Below, piece after piece: positions 1 through 8,407 of a DNA stretch of 64,000 nucleotides (position 1 is the first letter of the stretch; each line of letters opens with the position of its first letter). The stretch lies in NCBI RefSeq assembly GCF_004364165.1, contig NZ_SOAY01000018.1, positions 30,057-94,056 on the forward strand. Direction: 5' to 3'. The notes below the pieces were generated by a model. It was given only the letters and a program-made list of their open reading frames with translations, was not told the DNA's origin and did no database searches. The translations under genes were made by a program, and so were the position numbers. This DNA comes from Maribacter spongiicola (lineage in GTDB: Bacteria > Bacteroidota > Bacteroidia > Flavobacteriales > Flavobacteriaceae).

Positions 1-903
1 TTCAATATAGCTTTGGTTGTTAGCCTCTGAACTAGCAAGATTGGTCTTGCTATCTGTCAAAGATTGTAATGGGGTAATGGGGTCGTCGGCTATAATTCTA
101 TTAAAAAACGGAATGGGAGTAGTGGTGGCATTTATTTGAACATCAATAAATTCTTGAATATTATCATCGGCAGTATCTGTACTAAAATACAAGCGCATAT
201 AGGTGTTTTCAGAAGATTTAGAAAAACCAATAATAGAACCATTATCAGTTTCGTCTGGTACAATTCCAATGCCTTTAAAATAATCTCTGTACTCATCAGA
301 GTTTACAATATTCTTTTCTTGAAGTTGGGTAAATACATCAGACCCGAAATCATCTATTAGCTTAATAGTAATTGAATCGCCCGCTAAAGGTCTTGGGTAA
401 TATTCAAGAATGCCAAGGTCAGCTTCTTCATAACCAATACTGCTGGTATTGTAGAAATAATCATCGCTAATTGGTTTTAAGTTTTCATTTATTTTTTTAA
501 TGTGAATGGTATTTTTCAGTAATGTATCATTATAATAATACTGGTCGTAACCTAAAACCATAATAAGGCTGTCAAATTTAGCATCGCTGTCAATAGTGTA
601 AGATGCAGGCAAGAATTGTATGTAGCTAGATGCTGTTATAGTGCCAAAAACGGTATCGGTATATTTTCCGGTGAGTATTCGTGTAGATACAGATGTAGCG
701 ATACTATCAAACTTCATGGTAGAAGTGCTAACCGTTAACGTATCTATTAACAGAAGTCGAATAGTGCTATTTGTAAAAGATTCACCGGCAACAAATTCTG
801 AATCATTATAAATATCATCACTACAAGAAACTGCTGGTATTGTTAATAGACCACCGAGCATAATCATACAGAACACACGTATTTTATTTAAGAACACCTT
901 CAT
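1..903 (-). CDS. DUF4270 family lipoprotein (3' end cut by window edge)
   Basis: The reading frame is open from an ATG at 903 leftward to base 1 with no stop, so the C-terminus lies outside the window; about 301 codons are visible. The N-terminus has a hydrophobic segment ending in a lipobox-like AVSC near residue 26, followed by an acidic SDD stretch, which suggests an exported lipoprotein. The body is a beta-rich sequence with Asp/Thr repeats, as in the Bacteroidota DUF4270 family, whose biochemical role is unknown. It is divergent from the Kelch lipoprotein gene, with a 237-bp shared upstream region. Family call by inspection; lipoprotein call from the signal sequence. Confidence 0.8.
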   Translation of the reverse strand, partial: MKVFLNKIRVFCMIMLGGLLTIPAVSCSDDIYNDSEFVAGESFTNSTIRLLLIDTLTVSTSTMKFDSIATSVSTRILTGKYTDTVFGTITASSYIQFLPASYTIDSDAKFDSLIMVLGYDQYYYNDTLLKNTIHIKKINENLKPISDDYFYNTSSIGYEEADLGILEYYPRPLAGDSITIKLIDDFGSDVFTQLQEKNIVNSDEYRDYFKGIGIVPDETDNGSIIGFSKSSENTYMRLYFSTDTADDNIQEFIDVQINATTTPIPFFNRIIADDPITPLQSLTDSKTNLASSEANNQSYIE

Positions 904-921
904 TTAGATTTTAATTTTTAT

Positions 922-952
922 CAAATCTAAATGACAGTCTTGGTTGTTAAAA
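922..952 (-). promoter_or_regulatory. Candidate promoter of the DUF4270 gene
   Basis: On the minus strand TAGATTTG (922-929) matches the Bacteroidota -7 consensus TAnnTTTG. A TTTT lies 19 bp upstream (949-952), close to the TTTG -33 element. The distance to the ATG at 903 is about 18 bp from the -7 box. Pattern match only. Confidence 0.45.
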
Positions 953-1140
953 CCCGAATAGACGAATCGTTTATGTTAAGGGATGAACACTGTTATTTGA
1001 ACTATCAAAGAAAACTTCGTGTTGGTAGATGAAATTTTGGGTTTGGTATGTTAAAAACCAATTTTAATCTATTGTGTTTTTTTGAACCCTAAAGCCTCTA
1101 GTAGATTTGAACTCGAATACAACGAACCTTAAAACAAAAA

Positions 1141-2136
1141 ATGATGAATAAAAGAAAATGGTATGTGTACAAGATTACTGGTATGCTGATTATGGCTATG
1201 GTAATTTCGAGCTGTTCAAGTGAAGATGAAGATGATGATTTAGGTAACTGGGTAGATAAATCTGTTTTCGATGGTAGTGCGAGAAGTAGTATATCTGGTT
1301 TTACAATTAACAATGTCGGCTACATGGGTGTTGGTTATGATGGTGACGATTATCTATCCTCGTTTTGGGCATATGATATTGAGGGTGATTATTGGTCACA
1401 GAAAGCAGATTTTCCGGGGGTGGCAAGAAATGCTGCGGTAGGTTTTGAGGTTGATGGTGTCGGTTACATTGGCTCAGGCTATGATGGTGTAGATGAGTTG
1501 ACAGATTTTTACAGGTATAATACAGTCTCTAACACATGGACTGAAATTGCGCCGTTGCCAACGGCAAGAAGAAATGCTGTAGGCTTTGGTGTAAATGGTT
1601 TTGGCTATGTAGGTACTGGTTATGACGGTGAAAACGATAGAAAAGATTTCTGGAAGTACAACCCGGCAAATGATACCTGGACAGAGTTAGTTGGTTTTGG
1701 TGGAAACAAAAGAAGATCGGCCACCACGTTCACTATTAATGAACAGGTATATTTAGGTACAGGAGTGTCTAATGGTATATACTTAGATGATTTTTGGGTT
1801 TTTGATCCTACCACAGAAAGTTGGACAAAGAAGTTAGATTTGGACGAAGAAGACGAATACGCTATACAACGAAGTAATGCAGTTGGTTTTACCGTAAACG
1901 GATATGGTTATATCGCTTGTGGAGAGCTTAGTGGTGCTACAAATACAGTTTGGGAATATGACCCGATTTTAGATGAATGGGAACAAAAAACATCATTTGA
2001 AGGAGCGACACGACAAGATGCCATAGCTTTTTCTAATGGCAGTCGGGTATTTATAGGTATGGGGAGAACAGGTACATTATACCTTGATGATTTAGATGAA
2101 TTCTTTCCTCAAGATGAGTATGAGGAGGAAGATTAA
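1141..2136 (+). CDS. Kelch-repeat lipoprotein
   Basis: 331 residues. Signal peptide with hydrophobic stretch (residues 10-24) and lipobox ISSC, followed by an acidic linker SSEDEDDD that would place the protein on the cell surface or outer membrane. The rest is about six Kelch-type units of some 50 residues, each with a GVGYxGxGYDG-like strand followed by a Trp-containing strand (for example FWAYDIEGDYW, FWKYNPANDTW), the signature of a beta-propeller. No catalytic residues of galactose oxidase are evident, so a binding role is more likely. ATG codons at 1141 and 1144 are both possible starts. Its neighbours (DUF4270, DUF4907, LytS/LytTR) suggest a sensory or surface-binding locus; the ligand is unknown. 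Confidence 0.85.
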   Translation: MMNKRKWYVYKITGMLIMAMVISSCSSEDEDDDLGNWVDKSVFDGSARSSISGFTINNVGYMGVGYDGDDYLSSFWAYDIEGDYWSQKADFPGVARNAAVGFEVDGVGYIGSGYDGVDELTDFYRYNTVSNTWTEIAPLPTARRNAVGFGVNGFGYVGTGYDGENDRKDFWKYNPANDTWTELVGFGGNKRRSATTFTINEQVYLGTGVSNGIYLDDFWVFDPTTESWTKKLDLDEEDEYAIQRSNAVGFTVNGYGYIACGELSGATNTVWEYDPILDEWEQKTSFEGATRQDAIAFSNGSRVFIGMGRTGTLYLDDLDEFFPQDEYEEED

Positions 2137-2167
2137 TTTTTCATAGTGAGTGTGATTGTTAATTTTT

Positions 2168-2198
2168 TGGGTCAATCTTTGTTGATTGGCCCATTTTT
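2168..2198 (+). terminator. Hairpin terminator-like element after the Kelch gene
   Basis: TGGGTCAATC (2168-2177) pairs with GATTGGCCCA (2184-2193) around a 6-nt loop (one G-U pair in RNA), followed by five T. It lies between the Kelch gene stop and the DUF4907 start, so transcription of the downstream sensor genes may be reduced or separately initiated. Confidence 0.65.
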
Positions 2199-2210
2199 AA
2201 ACATTTTTTT

Positions 2211-2552
2211 ATGATTTCGACTGCAAAATATTGGGTATTTATTGTTCTATTTTTGTCATTGGTGTTGGGTTATTCAATTTATAATCAAACGTTCACTAGT
2301 GAAAATCAAAATTTTCATAGTCAGGTGGTCAATCTAAATGACGGTTATGGTTATCAGATTATGAGAGGAGAGAAAATAGTGATTTTTCAAGAGTTTATAC
2401 CAGGTTTTCCTGGTAAACAAAAATTTGCTACTGAGGATCAAGCCTTAAAAACAGCAGGCCTGGTTATAGCAAAAATAGAAGCAGGTAAGTCTCCCGTTTT
2501 AAAAGTATCAGATTTGACCGATAACAATATTTCAACTGGGGCAGCGCACTAG
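2211..2552 (+). CDS. DUF4907 family protein
   Basis: 113 residues with one N-terminal hydrophobic segment (about residues 7-24), so probably membrane anchored or exported. The conserved part contains GYGYQI, a central QEFIPGFPGKQKF motif and a C-terminal helix DQALKTAGLVIAKIEAGK, which is how DUF4907 proteins read. Function is unknown. It sits 74 bp after the Kelch gene and 7 bp before the histidine kinase gene, consistent with an accessory protein of the sensor pair. Confidence 0.75.
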   Translation: MISTAKYWVFIVLFLSLVLGYSIYNQTFTSENQNFHSQVVNLNDGYGYQIMRGEKIVIFQEFIPGFPGKQKFATEDQALKTAGLVIAKIEAGKSPVLKVSDLTDNNISTGAAH

Positions 2553-2559
2553 GTTCTAT

Positions 2560-3594
2560 ATGAAAATAAGTTTAAAAAATAGGGTCCAGATAGTTGTCCA
2601 TATGAGTATATGGATATTGTTATACGGACTCACTTTTTACCCGATTTTAAATGACGAGAGACCTATACCTTCACATGTATTACCCAAACTGATTATAATT
2701 CTAGTTCTTTTTTATTTTAACTACTTCTATTTAGTACCTGAATACTTATTAAAAAAAAGTGTTTTGATTTATCTTTTTGTATCTATTGGGTTGCTAATTA
2801 TTGCAGTAGCAGGGCTTAACCATTTTTATGAGCCTAAACTACCAGAAGATTTTTTTTTAGAAAGACAGCCGCCAAGAGGCTATGGGTACATGCCTATTTA
2901 TAGGTCGTTCGTAAACTTAGGTATTCCCTATATCATAAGTGCAATTTTAAGAATGTATGTAGAATGGAAACGTAACGAGAATTTACGATTGTCTGTTGAA
3001 AAGGAAAATATTAAATCAGAGTTACAATTTTTAAAGGCACAGTTAAATCCGCATTTTTTATTCAATTCGTTAAATACGATTTATGCGCTTTCTGTAAAAA
3101 AATCGCCAGATACCTCTGACGCAATAGTTGATTTATCTGAATTAATGCGCTATATGATCTATGAGGCAGATAAAGATTTAGTGCCCTTAAATAAAGAGTT
3201 AGACTATATAAAAAGTTACATACAGTTACAACGTTTACGTTTATCTGATAGCGAAAATGTATCATTAAAAATTACAGGTGAAGATAGGGGTAGGGCTATA
3301 CCGCCATTATTGTTTATCTCATTTATAGAAAATGCATTTAAATATGGCACAGATTACAAAGGCAAAACCTATGTTAAGATTACGTTGATTATTACAGATG
3401 TCTCTGTTTATTTAAATGTGAGAAATAAGATTGGAATTTTTAGAGAACCTACCAAAAACTCGGGCATTGGACTCCAGAATATTAGAAACCAGTTAAAATT
3501 GATTTACCCGGGGTTGCATAATCTAGAAGTAGAGAATGATGGCAAGGATTATGAAGTTTCATTAATTATTTATCAAAAACAAGCGAAACTATGA
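2560..3594 (+). CDS. LytS/YehU-type sensor histidine kinase
   Basis: 344 residues. Four probable membrane segments in residues 1-135, then a short coiled coil and the His_kinase (PF06580) module with LKAQLNPHFLFNSLNTIYAL around the phospho-acceptor His165, and a C-terminal HATPase region with ENAFKYG and GIGLQNI motifs. There is no large extracytoplasmic sensor domain, so signal input is probably through the membrane bundle or a partner such as the DUF4907 or Kelch protein. The stop overlaps the start of the response regulator (ATGA), indicating translational coupling. Confidence 0.93.
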   Translation: MKISLKNRVQIVVHMSIWILLYGLTFYPILNDERPIPSHVLPKLIIILVLFYFNYFYLVPEYLLKKSVLIYLFVSIGLLIIAVAGLNHFYEPKLPEDFFLERQPPRGYGYMPIYRSFVNLGIPYIISAILRMYVEWKRNENLRLSVEKENIKSELQFLKAQLNPHFLFNSLNTIYALSVKKSPDTSDAIVDLSELMRYMIYEADKDLVPLNKELDYIKSYIQLQRLRLSDSENVSLKITGEDRGRAIPPLLFISFIENAFKYGTDYKGKTYVKITLIITDVSVYLNVRNKIGIFREPTKNSGIGLQNIRNQLKLIYPGLHNLEVENDGKDYEVSLIIYQKQAKL

Positions 3595-4319
3595 GGTGTA
3601 TAATAATTGATGATGAGCCATTGGCAATAGAAATACTTTCGAGCTATTGCCAGAAATTAGATTTTATCAATTTGGTAAAAACATATACCAACCCTTTAGA
3701 TGCGATAAGTGAGATAAAAGAAAAGAAAATCGATCTGATTTTTTGCGATATCGAAATGCCCCAAATTAACGGAATTGATTTTATGGGTACGCTAGATAAT
3801 AAGCCATTTTTCATATTTACAACAGCCTATTCTCAATATGCAGTTGACGGTTTTGAGTTGAACGCTGTAGATTATTTAGTGAAACCGATACCGTATCACC
3901 GTTTTATTAAGTCGGTATCAAGAGTTCAAGATTTAATTTCTAAAAAACAAAAAACGATTATGGAAGCAAACGTATTCTCATCGACCGGAGAAAATTCAGT
4001 AGATAAAAAGTTCATTTTTGTAAAGGCAGAATACGAAAGTATTAAAATCGATTTAGACCAAATTGAATATGTACAAGGTTTAAAAGATTATTTAAAAATC
4101 CATATTTGTAATACCAATAAAACTATTCTTACGCTCATGAGTTTCAAAGAAATTATGGGCAAGTTACCTTCAAATCAATTTCTTAGAGTACATAAATCTT
4201 ACATAGTAAATGTAAATTTCATTAAAACAGTGCAGCGTAATAGAATAGTTATAAACGATATGCGCATACCAATTGGTGAAAGTCACAAAGAAGCATTTTT
4301 CTCTATATTGGGTTTATAA
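3591..4319 (+). CDS. LytTR-family response regulator
   Basis: 242 residues. Receiver domain at residues 1-120 with the acidic pocket DDE (7-9), phospho-acceptor Asp53 in FCDIEMP, and a conserved Lys in VKPI. A LytTR DNA-binding domain occupies about residues 140-242 (YVQGLKDYLKIH, LRVHKSYIVN). It is the cognate partner of the overlapping kinase gene. LytTR regulators bind direct repeats upstream of target genes; no target site could be assigned with confidence here. Confidence 0.95.
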   Translation: MRCIIIDDEPLAIEILSSYCQKLDFINLVKTYTNPLDAISEIKEKKIDLIFCDIEMPQINGIDFMGTLDNKPFFIFTTAYSQYAVDGFELNAVDYLVKPIPYHRFIKSVSRVQDLISKKQKTIMEANVFSSTGENSVDKKFIFVKAEYESIKIDLDQIEYVQGLKDYLKIHICNTNKTILTLMSFKEIMGKLPSNQFLRVHKSYIVNVNFIKTVQRNRIVINDMRIPIGESHKEAFFSILGL

Positions 4320-4397
4320 TAGACACGTTAGAAAACAATAATTGAGTATTTCAAAATCACTTCTTATTTATGCTATCAAAGTTTAAATAGAATTATC

Positions 4398-4405
4398 TAT
4401 TTTTG
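4398..4405 (+). promoter_or_regulatory. Candidate -7 promoter element for pyrR
   Basis: TATTTTTG matches TAnnTTTG. A transcription start a few bases downstream would leave about 20 nt before the ATG at 4432 and favours that start over the GTG at 4423. No good -33 element was found. Confidence 0.45.
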
Positions 4406-4431
4406 TTTAGCTAAAAGCACGGGTGCCTATT

Positions 4432-4971
4432 ATGAGTCAAAAAGTTTTACTCTCTTCTAAAGAAATAAATATCATCCTGCATCGATTGGCTTGTCAGCTT
4501 CTTGAAACCCATTTAAGTTTTGGGAATACTGTTTTAATAGGTATTCAGCCAAGAGGCAAGTTTCTTGCCCAGCGCCTTACAAGAATTCTTAAAGAAGAAT
4601 ATAAAGTAAAGCATATAGACCTTGGTTTCTTAGATATTACATTTTATCGTGATGATTTTAGACGTGGAGACAAAACCTTAGAAGCTACAAAAACAAAAAT
4701 CGATTTCTTGGTAGAAGATAAGAATGTGGTTTTAATTGACGATGTTCTTTATACCGGTAGAAGTATTAATGCGGCATTAACAGCTTTACAATCTTTTGGC
4801 AGACCAAAAGATGTAGAACTATTGTGTTTAATAGATCGCAGATTTAGCAGACATTTACCCATACAGCCTAATTATAGAGGTCGTCAAGTAGATGCCATAA
4901 ACGATGAAAAAGTTAAGGTGATGTGGGAAGAAAATGATGGGGAAGATATTATATATTTAGTAAATAGATAA
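4432..4971 (+). CDS. pyrR: PyrR-type phosphoribosyltransferase
   Basis: 179 residues from the ATG at 4432; an in-frame GTG at 4423 would add three residues. The PRPP-binding motif VVLIDDVLYTGRSINAAL and an early IGIQPRGKFLAQRL match the PyrR family, which has uracil phosphoribosyltransferase activity and, in some bacteria, binds pyrimidine mRNA leaders. Here it is followed 4 bp later by pyrB. I saw no obvious PyrR-binding leader upstream, so its regulatory role in this organism is uncertain; a plain UPRTase or pyrimidine salvage role is possible. Confidence 0.9.
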   Translation: MSQKVLLSSKEINIILHRLACQLLETHLSFGNTVLIGIQPRGKFLAQRLTRILKEEYKVKHIDLGFLDITFYRDDFRRGDKTLEATKTKIDFLVEDKNVVLIDDVLYTGRSINAALTALQSFGRPKDVELLCLIDRRFSRHLPIQPNYRGRQVDAINDEKVKVMWEENDGEDIIYLVNR

Positions 4972-4975
4972 GAAA

Positions 4976-5902
4976 ATGAGCGAACTGAGTGTTAAACACT
5001 TGCTGGGAATTAAATACCTGAAGGAAACCGATATTCAGCTTATTTTTGAAACTGCCGATCATTTTAAGGAAGTGATCAATCGCTCCATTAAAAAAGTCCC
5101 TTCGCTTCGCGATATTACCATTGCCAATATATTTTTTGAAAATAGTACCAGAACAAAATTATCATTTGAACTTGCTGAAAAGCGACTATCTGCAGATGTA
5201 CTTAATTTCTCTGCCAGCCAGTCTTCGGTAAAAAAGGGAGAAACCTTAATAGATACCGTAAATAACATTTTGTCTATGAAAGTAGATATGGTGGTCATGC
5301 GGCATCCAAACCCTGGTGCAGGTATATTTTTATCAAAGCATGTCAATGCTTCTATTGTAAATGCAGGCGATGGCGCTCATGAGCACCCTACTCAGGCATT
5401 GTTAGATTCTTATTCCATCCGAGAAAAACTTGGAGATGTAGCTGGTAAAAATGTAGTAATCGTAGGTGATATTTTGCATTCAAGAGTAGCCCTCTCAAAT
5501 ATTTTTGCACTAAAATTACAAGGAGCAAATGTTAAGGTATGCGGTCCTAAGACATTGTTACCTAAATACATAGACTCTTTAGGTGTTGGTGTAGAAACTA
5601 ATTTGAGAAAGGCGTTAGAGTGGTGCGATGTGGCAAATATGCTACGTATACAGAACGAGAGGTTAGATATCAGCTATTTTCCGACTACGAGAGAATATAC
5701 CCAACAATTCGGGGTCAATAAAAAGCTATTGGATAGTTTGGATAAAGAGATTGTAATCATGCACCCCGGACCAATAAATAGGGGAGTTGAAATTACAAGT
5801 GATGTTGCAGATTCAAAACAATCTATAATTTTGAATCAAGTTGAAAACGGAGTTGCCATACGTATGGCGGTTATTTATTTGTTAGCATCTAAAATAAAGT
5901 GA
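4976..5902 (+). CDS. pyrB: Aspartate carbamoyltransferase catalytic subunit
   Basis: 308 residues, the normal catalytic-chain length. Carbamoyl-phosphate binding motif STRT at 57-60 in FFENSTRTKLSFE, HPTQ at 137-140, and the aspartate-site region HPGPINRGVEI near the C-terminus. Catalyses carbamoyl phosphate plus aspartate to N-carbamoylaspartate, the committed step of pyrimidine synthesis. No pyrI regulatory subunit is adjacent. It is co-oriented with pyrR (4-bp gap) and a STAS-like gene (1-bp gap). Confidence 0.97.
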   Translation: MSELSVKHLLGIKYLKETDIQLIFETADHFKEVINRSIKKVPSLRDITIANIFFENSTRTKLSFELAEKRLSADVLNFSASQSSVKKGETLIDTVNNILSMKVDMVVMRHPNPGAGIFLSKHVNASIVNAGDGAHEHPTQALLDSYSIREKLGDVAGKNVVIVGDILHSRVALSNIFALKLQGANVKVCGPKTLLPKYIDSLGVGVETNLRKALEWCDVANMLRIQNERLDISYFPTTREYTQQFGVNKKLLDSLDKEIVIMHPGPINRGVEITSDVADSKQSIILNQVENGVAIRMAVIYLLASKIK

Positions 5903-5903
5903 T

Positions 5904-6236
5904 ATGATTTTTACTAAAGAAGGATCGTTGATTATTGTTTCTCAAGAAGAAATATCAATAGAACGCTTTTTACAAAATTTGGAGAATGAATATGCCAAAT
6001 TAAAGAATGATAATTTGGTATTAGATTTATTAGGATTCTCAAAACTGACGCCTTACAATGTTATTTCTTTTTTAGAAATAGCTAGAAAACATAAAAAAAA
6101 CGGACAGTCATTTGTTCTGGTTTCTGATAAAGTATCTTACGACGATGTGCCAGAAGAAATGAGTTTAGTGCCTACACTTCAAGAAGCTAGGGATATCGTT
6201 GAAATGGAAGATATAGAACGCGATTTAGGTTTGTAA
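5904..6236 (+). CDS. STAS-like small protein between pyrB and rnz
   Basis: 110 residues with no membrane segment. The pattern NLVLDLLGF, a central helix, SFVLVSDK and VPTLQEARDIVEME follows the alternating strand-helix order of STAS/anti-sigma-antagonist folds, but the usual phosphorylatable Ser context is not obvious. It starts one base after pyrB and ends 35 bp before rnz. Orthologues in flavobacteria are sometimes labelled ribonuclease Z only because of this neighbourhood; it has no metallo-beta-lactamase motif. Function unknown. Confidence 0.65.
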   Translation: MIFTKEGSLIIVSQEEISIERFLQNLENEYAKLKNDNLVLDLLGFSKLTPYNVISFLEIARKHKKNGQSFVLVSDKVSYDDVPEEMSLVPTLQEARDIVEMEDIERDLGL

Positions 6237-6271
6237 TTACATGTGCCTAAAGAACATAGAACTTAATTAAT

Positions 6272-7177
6272 ATGCGACTTACTGTATTGGGTTGTTACGC
6301 TGCAACACCAAGAACACTTACTAACCCAACCTCTCAAATACTTGAAATTAATAACCATATGGTTTTGATAGATTGTGGTGAAGGTACCCAAGTAGAGCTA
6401 AGAAGACATAAAATTAAGTTCTCAAGAATCAACCATATATTCATCTCGCATCTTCATGGCGATCATTTTTTTGGTCTTCCCGGGTTCATTTCTACGATGA
6501 GGTTGCTGGGTAGAGAGAAAGAGCTTCATGTTTATGGTCCAAAAGGTATAAAAGAAGCTATTACATTGCTATTGAAATTAGGAGATTCATGGACTAATTA
6601 TCCTTTACTTTTTCATGAGCTCTCAAGTAAAGAGTCAGAGCTTGTTTTTGAGGATGCAAAAATTAGTGTTACAACAATACCCTTAGATCATAGAATCTAT
6701 ACTAATGGGTATTTGTTTAGAGAGAAAGTAGGAAAAAGAAAGTTGAACATAGCTACTGCTGAAGAGTATGGCATTGACAAAGCCTATTACCAAAATATAA
6801 AAAATGGTAAAGATATTACCCTAGACAATGGTGAGATAATTGCGAATAGCGAATTAACTTTTGATCCGCCTAAACCTAAATCTTATGCTTTTTGTAGTGA
6901 TACTATTTATGATGAAAGTTTAGCTGCCAAAATTAAAGATGTTGATGTGTTATATCATGAATCTACCTTTTTAGAGTCAGAAGCAGAATTGGCCACGAAA
7001 ACTAAACATGCAACAGCAATGCAAGCGGCTAAAGTAGCAAAAGTGGCAAATGTAAAAACCTTAGTATTAGGTCATTATTCTACACGGTATAAATCTATCG
7101 AGCTTTTTAAAGAAGAGGCTTCAACTATATTTGAAAATGTGCTTCTTGCCGATGATGGTAAGAGTTTCGATTTTTAA
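6272..7177 (+). CDS. rnz: Ribonuclease Z
   Basis: 301 residues. Metallo-beta-lactamase fold with the zinc motif HLHGDH at 60-65, then CSDT, YHEST and GHYSTRYK, the set typical of bacterial tRNase Z. Cleaves the 3' trailer of tRNA precursors; this matters here because the tRNA genes in the window do not encode CCA, so tRNase Z followed by CCA addition is the expected route. Confidence 0.95.
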   Translation: MRLTVLGCYAATPRTLTNPTSQILEINNHMVLIDCGEGTQVELRRHKIKFSRINHIFISHLHGDHFFGLPGFISTMRLLGREKELHVYGPKGIKEAITLLLKLGDSWTNYPLLFHELSSKESELVFEDAKISVTTIPLDHRIYTNGYLFREKVGKRKLNIATAEEYGIDKAYYQNIKNGKDITLDNGEIIANSELTFDPPKPKSYAFCSDTIYDESLAAKIKDVDVLYHESTFLESEAELATKTKHATAMQAAKVAKVANVKTLVLGHYSTRYKSIELFKEEASTIFENVLLADDGKSFDF

Positions 7178-7252
7178 ATCTTTTAATACGTTTTTATACC
7201 ATTTATTTTCCTTTCTTTTTAGAACTTTGTTTATCTTGTTTTTAACACGAAA

Positions 7253-7903
7253 ATGATGCAGAAAGATTTAGGGGATTATAGAAAATCATATGAAAAAAGT
7301 GCGTTGATGGAAGACAGTATATCTGACAATCCTATTCAGCTATTTCAAACTTGGTTTTATGAGGTTGAAAAATCTGACGGAGTTGATGAGCCTAATGCCA
7401 TGACAGTTTCTACGGTGGGGTTAGACGGTTTTCCGAAAAGCAGGGTAGTTCTTCTAAAAAAATACACCCACGAAGGTTTCATATTTTATACCAATTATAA
7501 TAGCGAAAAGGGAAGAGCGATAAATGAAAATCCGAAGATTTGCATTTCTTTTTTCTGGGCGAATTTAGAACGTCAAATAATTATAAAAGGGACCGCCGAG
7601 AAATTGGCAAAAAATCTTTCTGACGGTTATTTTGAATCAAGACCTGACGGCAGCAAATTAGGTGCTTTAGTTTCTGATCAAAGCACGGTAATTAACTCTA
7701 GGTCTGTTTTAGAAGATAAGCTTACGGAGTTAGAAAAAGAGTATGAAGGTAAAGAAATTGAAAGACCAGAGCATTGGGGCGGATATTTGGTAAGACCCGT
7801 TTCAATGGAGTTTTGGCAAGGTAGACCCAATAGGTTGCATGATCGAATTCGATATACCTTAACCGATGATTTTGATTGGAAAATGGAGAGATTGGCACCA
7901 TAA
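7253..7903 (+). CDS. pdxH: Pyridoxamine 5'-phosphate oxidase
   Basis: 216 residues, typical length. N-terminal LGDYRKSYEK, FMN-binding FPKSRVVLLK, and the C-terminal FWQGRPNRLHDRIRY ending in RLAP, the hallmark of PdxH. Oxidises PNP/PMP to pyridoxal phosphate using FMN. ATG codons at 7253 and 7256 are both possible. It follows rnz in the same direction and precedes a SixA-like gene by 15 bp. Confidence 0.96.
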   Translation: MMQKDLGDYRKSYEKSALMEDSISDNPIQLFQTWFYEVEKSDGVDEPNAMTVSTVGLDGFPKSRVVLLKKYTHEGFIFYTNYNSEKGRAINENPKICISFFWANLERQIIIKGTAEKLAKNLSDGYFESRPDGSKLGALVSDQSTVINSRSVLEDKLTELEKEYEGKEIERPEHWGGYLVRPVSMEFWQGRPNRLHDRIRYTLTDDFDWKMERLAP

Positions 7904-7918
7904 ATTTAATTAAGCCGT

Positions 7919-8407
7919 ATGAAGAATTTATATTTAATGCGACATGGTAAGTCATCTTGGGAACTCAATGTTAGTGATCAAGACAGGTCATTATTACAAA
8001 GAGGTATTTTCGATGTGCATTTGGTAGGCGAAGAAATAGCAAGAAAGAATTTAAAAATAGATCAGGTTTATACAAGCCCCGCAAACAGGGCGTTTCATAC
8101 CTGTATAATTACGCTACGTGTACTTGAGTATCCTTTTGAGAATTGTAATGTAACTTCAGAGTTGTATGATTTTTCTGGGGATCAGGCACTTCAGTTTATT
8201 AAGAGTTTAGATGATAATTTAGATAATGTCCTCCTTTTTGGACATAACCATACCTTTACCCATTTGGCAAATTCCCTTGGAGATAAACATATCGATAATG
8301 TTCCTACCAGTGGCTTTGTTCACTTACAATTCAATGAAAATACTTGGGCTACTATTTCAAAAGGCTCAACAATACAAACTATTTTTCCGAAGCAACTAAA
8401 AGCATGA
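7919..8407 (+). CDS. SixA-like histidine phosphatase
   Basis: 162 residues. The phosphohistidine motif RHG at 8-10 (MRHGKSSWE), followed by a second active-site His in LLFGHNHTF, identifies the histidine phosphatase superfamily, SixA branch. Substrate unknown; SixA acts on phosphohistidine in phosphorelays. The stop overlaps the start of ppk1 in ATGA, so it is translationally coupled to polyphosphate synthesis, which suggests a role in phosphate metabolism. Confidence 0.88.
   Translation: MKNLYLMRHGKSSWELNVSDQDRSLLQRGIFDVHLVGEEIARKNLKIDQVYTSPANRAFHTCIITLRVLEYPFENCNVTSELYDFSGDQALQFIKSLDDNLDNVLLFGHNHTFTHLANSLGDKHIDNVPTSGFVHLQFNENTWATISKGSTIQTIFPKQLKA

Noticed and set aside
136..360. Short plus-strand reading frame
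   Set aside because: Lies antisense to the DUF4270 gene, which has a signal peptide and coherent sequence; the plus frame has none.
4423..4431. GTG start for pyrR
   Set aside because: ATG at 4432 gives the usual N-terminus and a better distance from the -7 box; GTG not excluded.
8344..8403. Earlier ATG for ppk1
   Set aside because: Adds 20 residues with no PPK resemblance and deeply overlaps the phosphatase gene; 8404 matches the family length.
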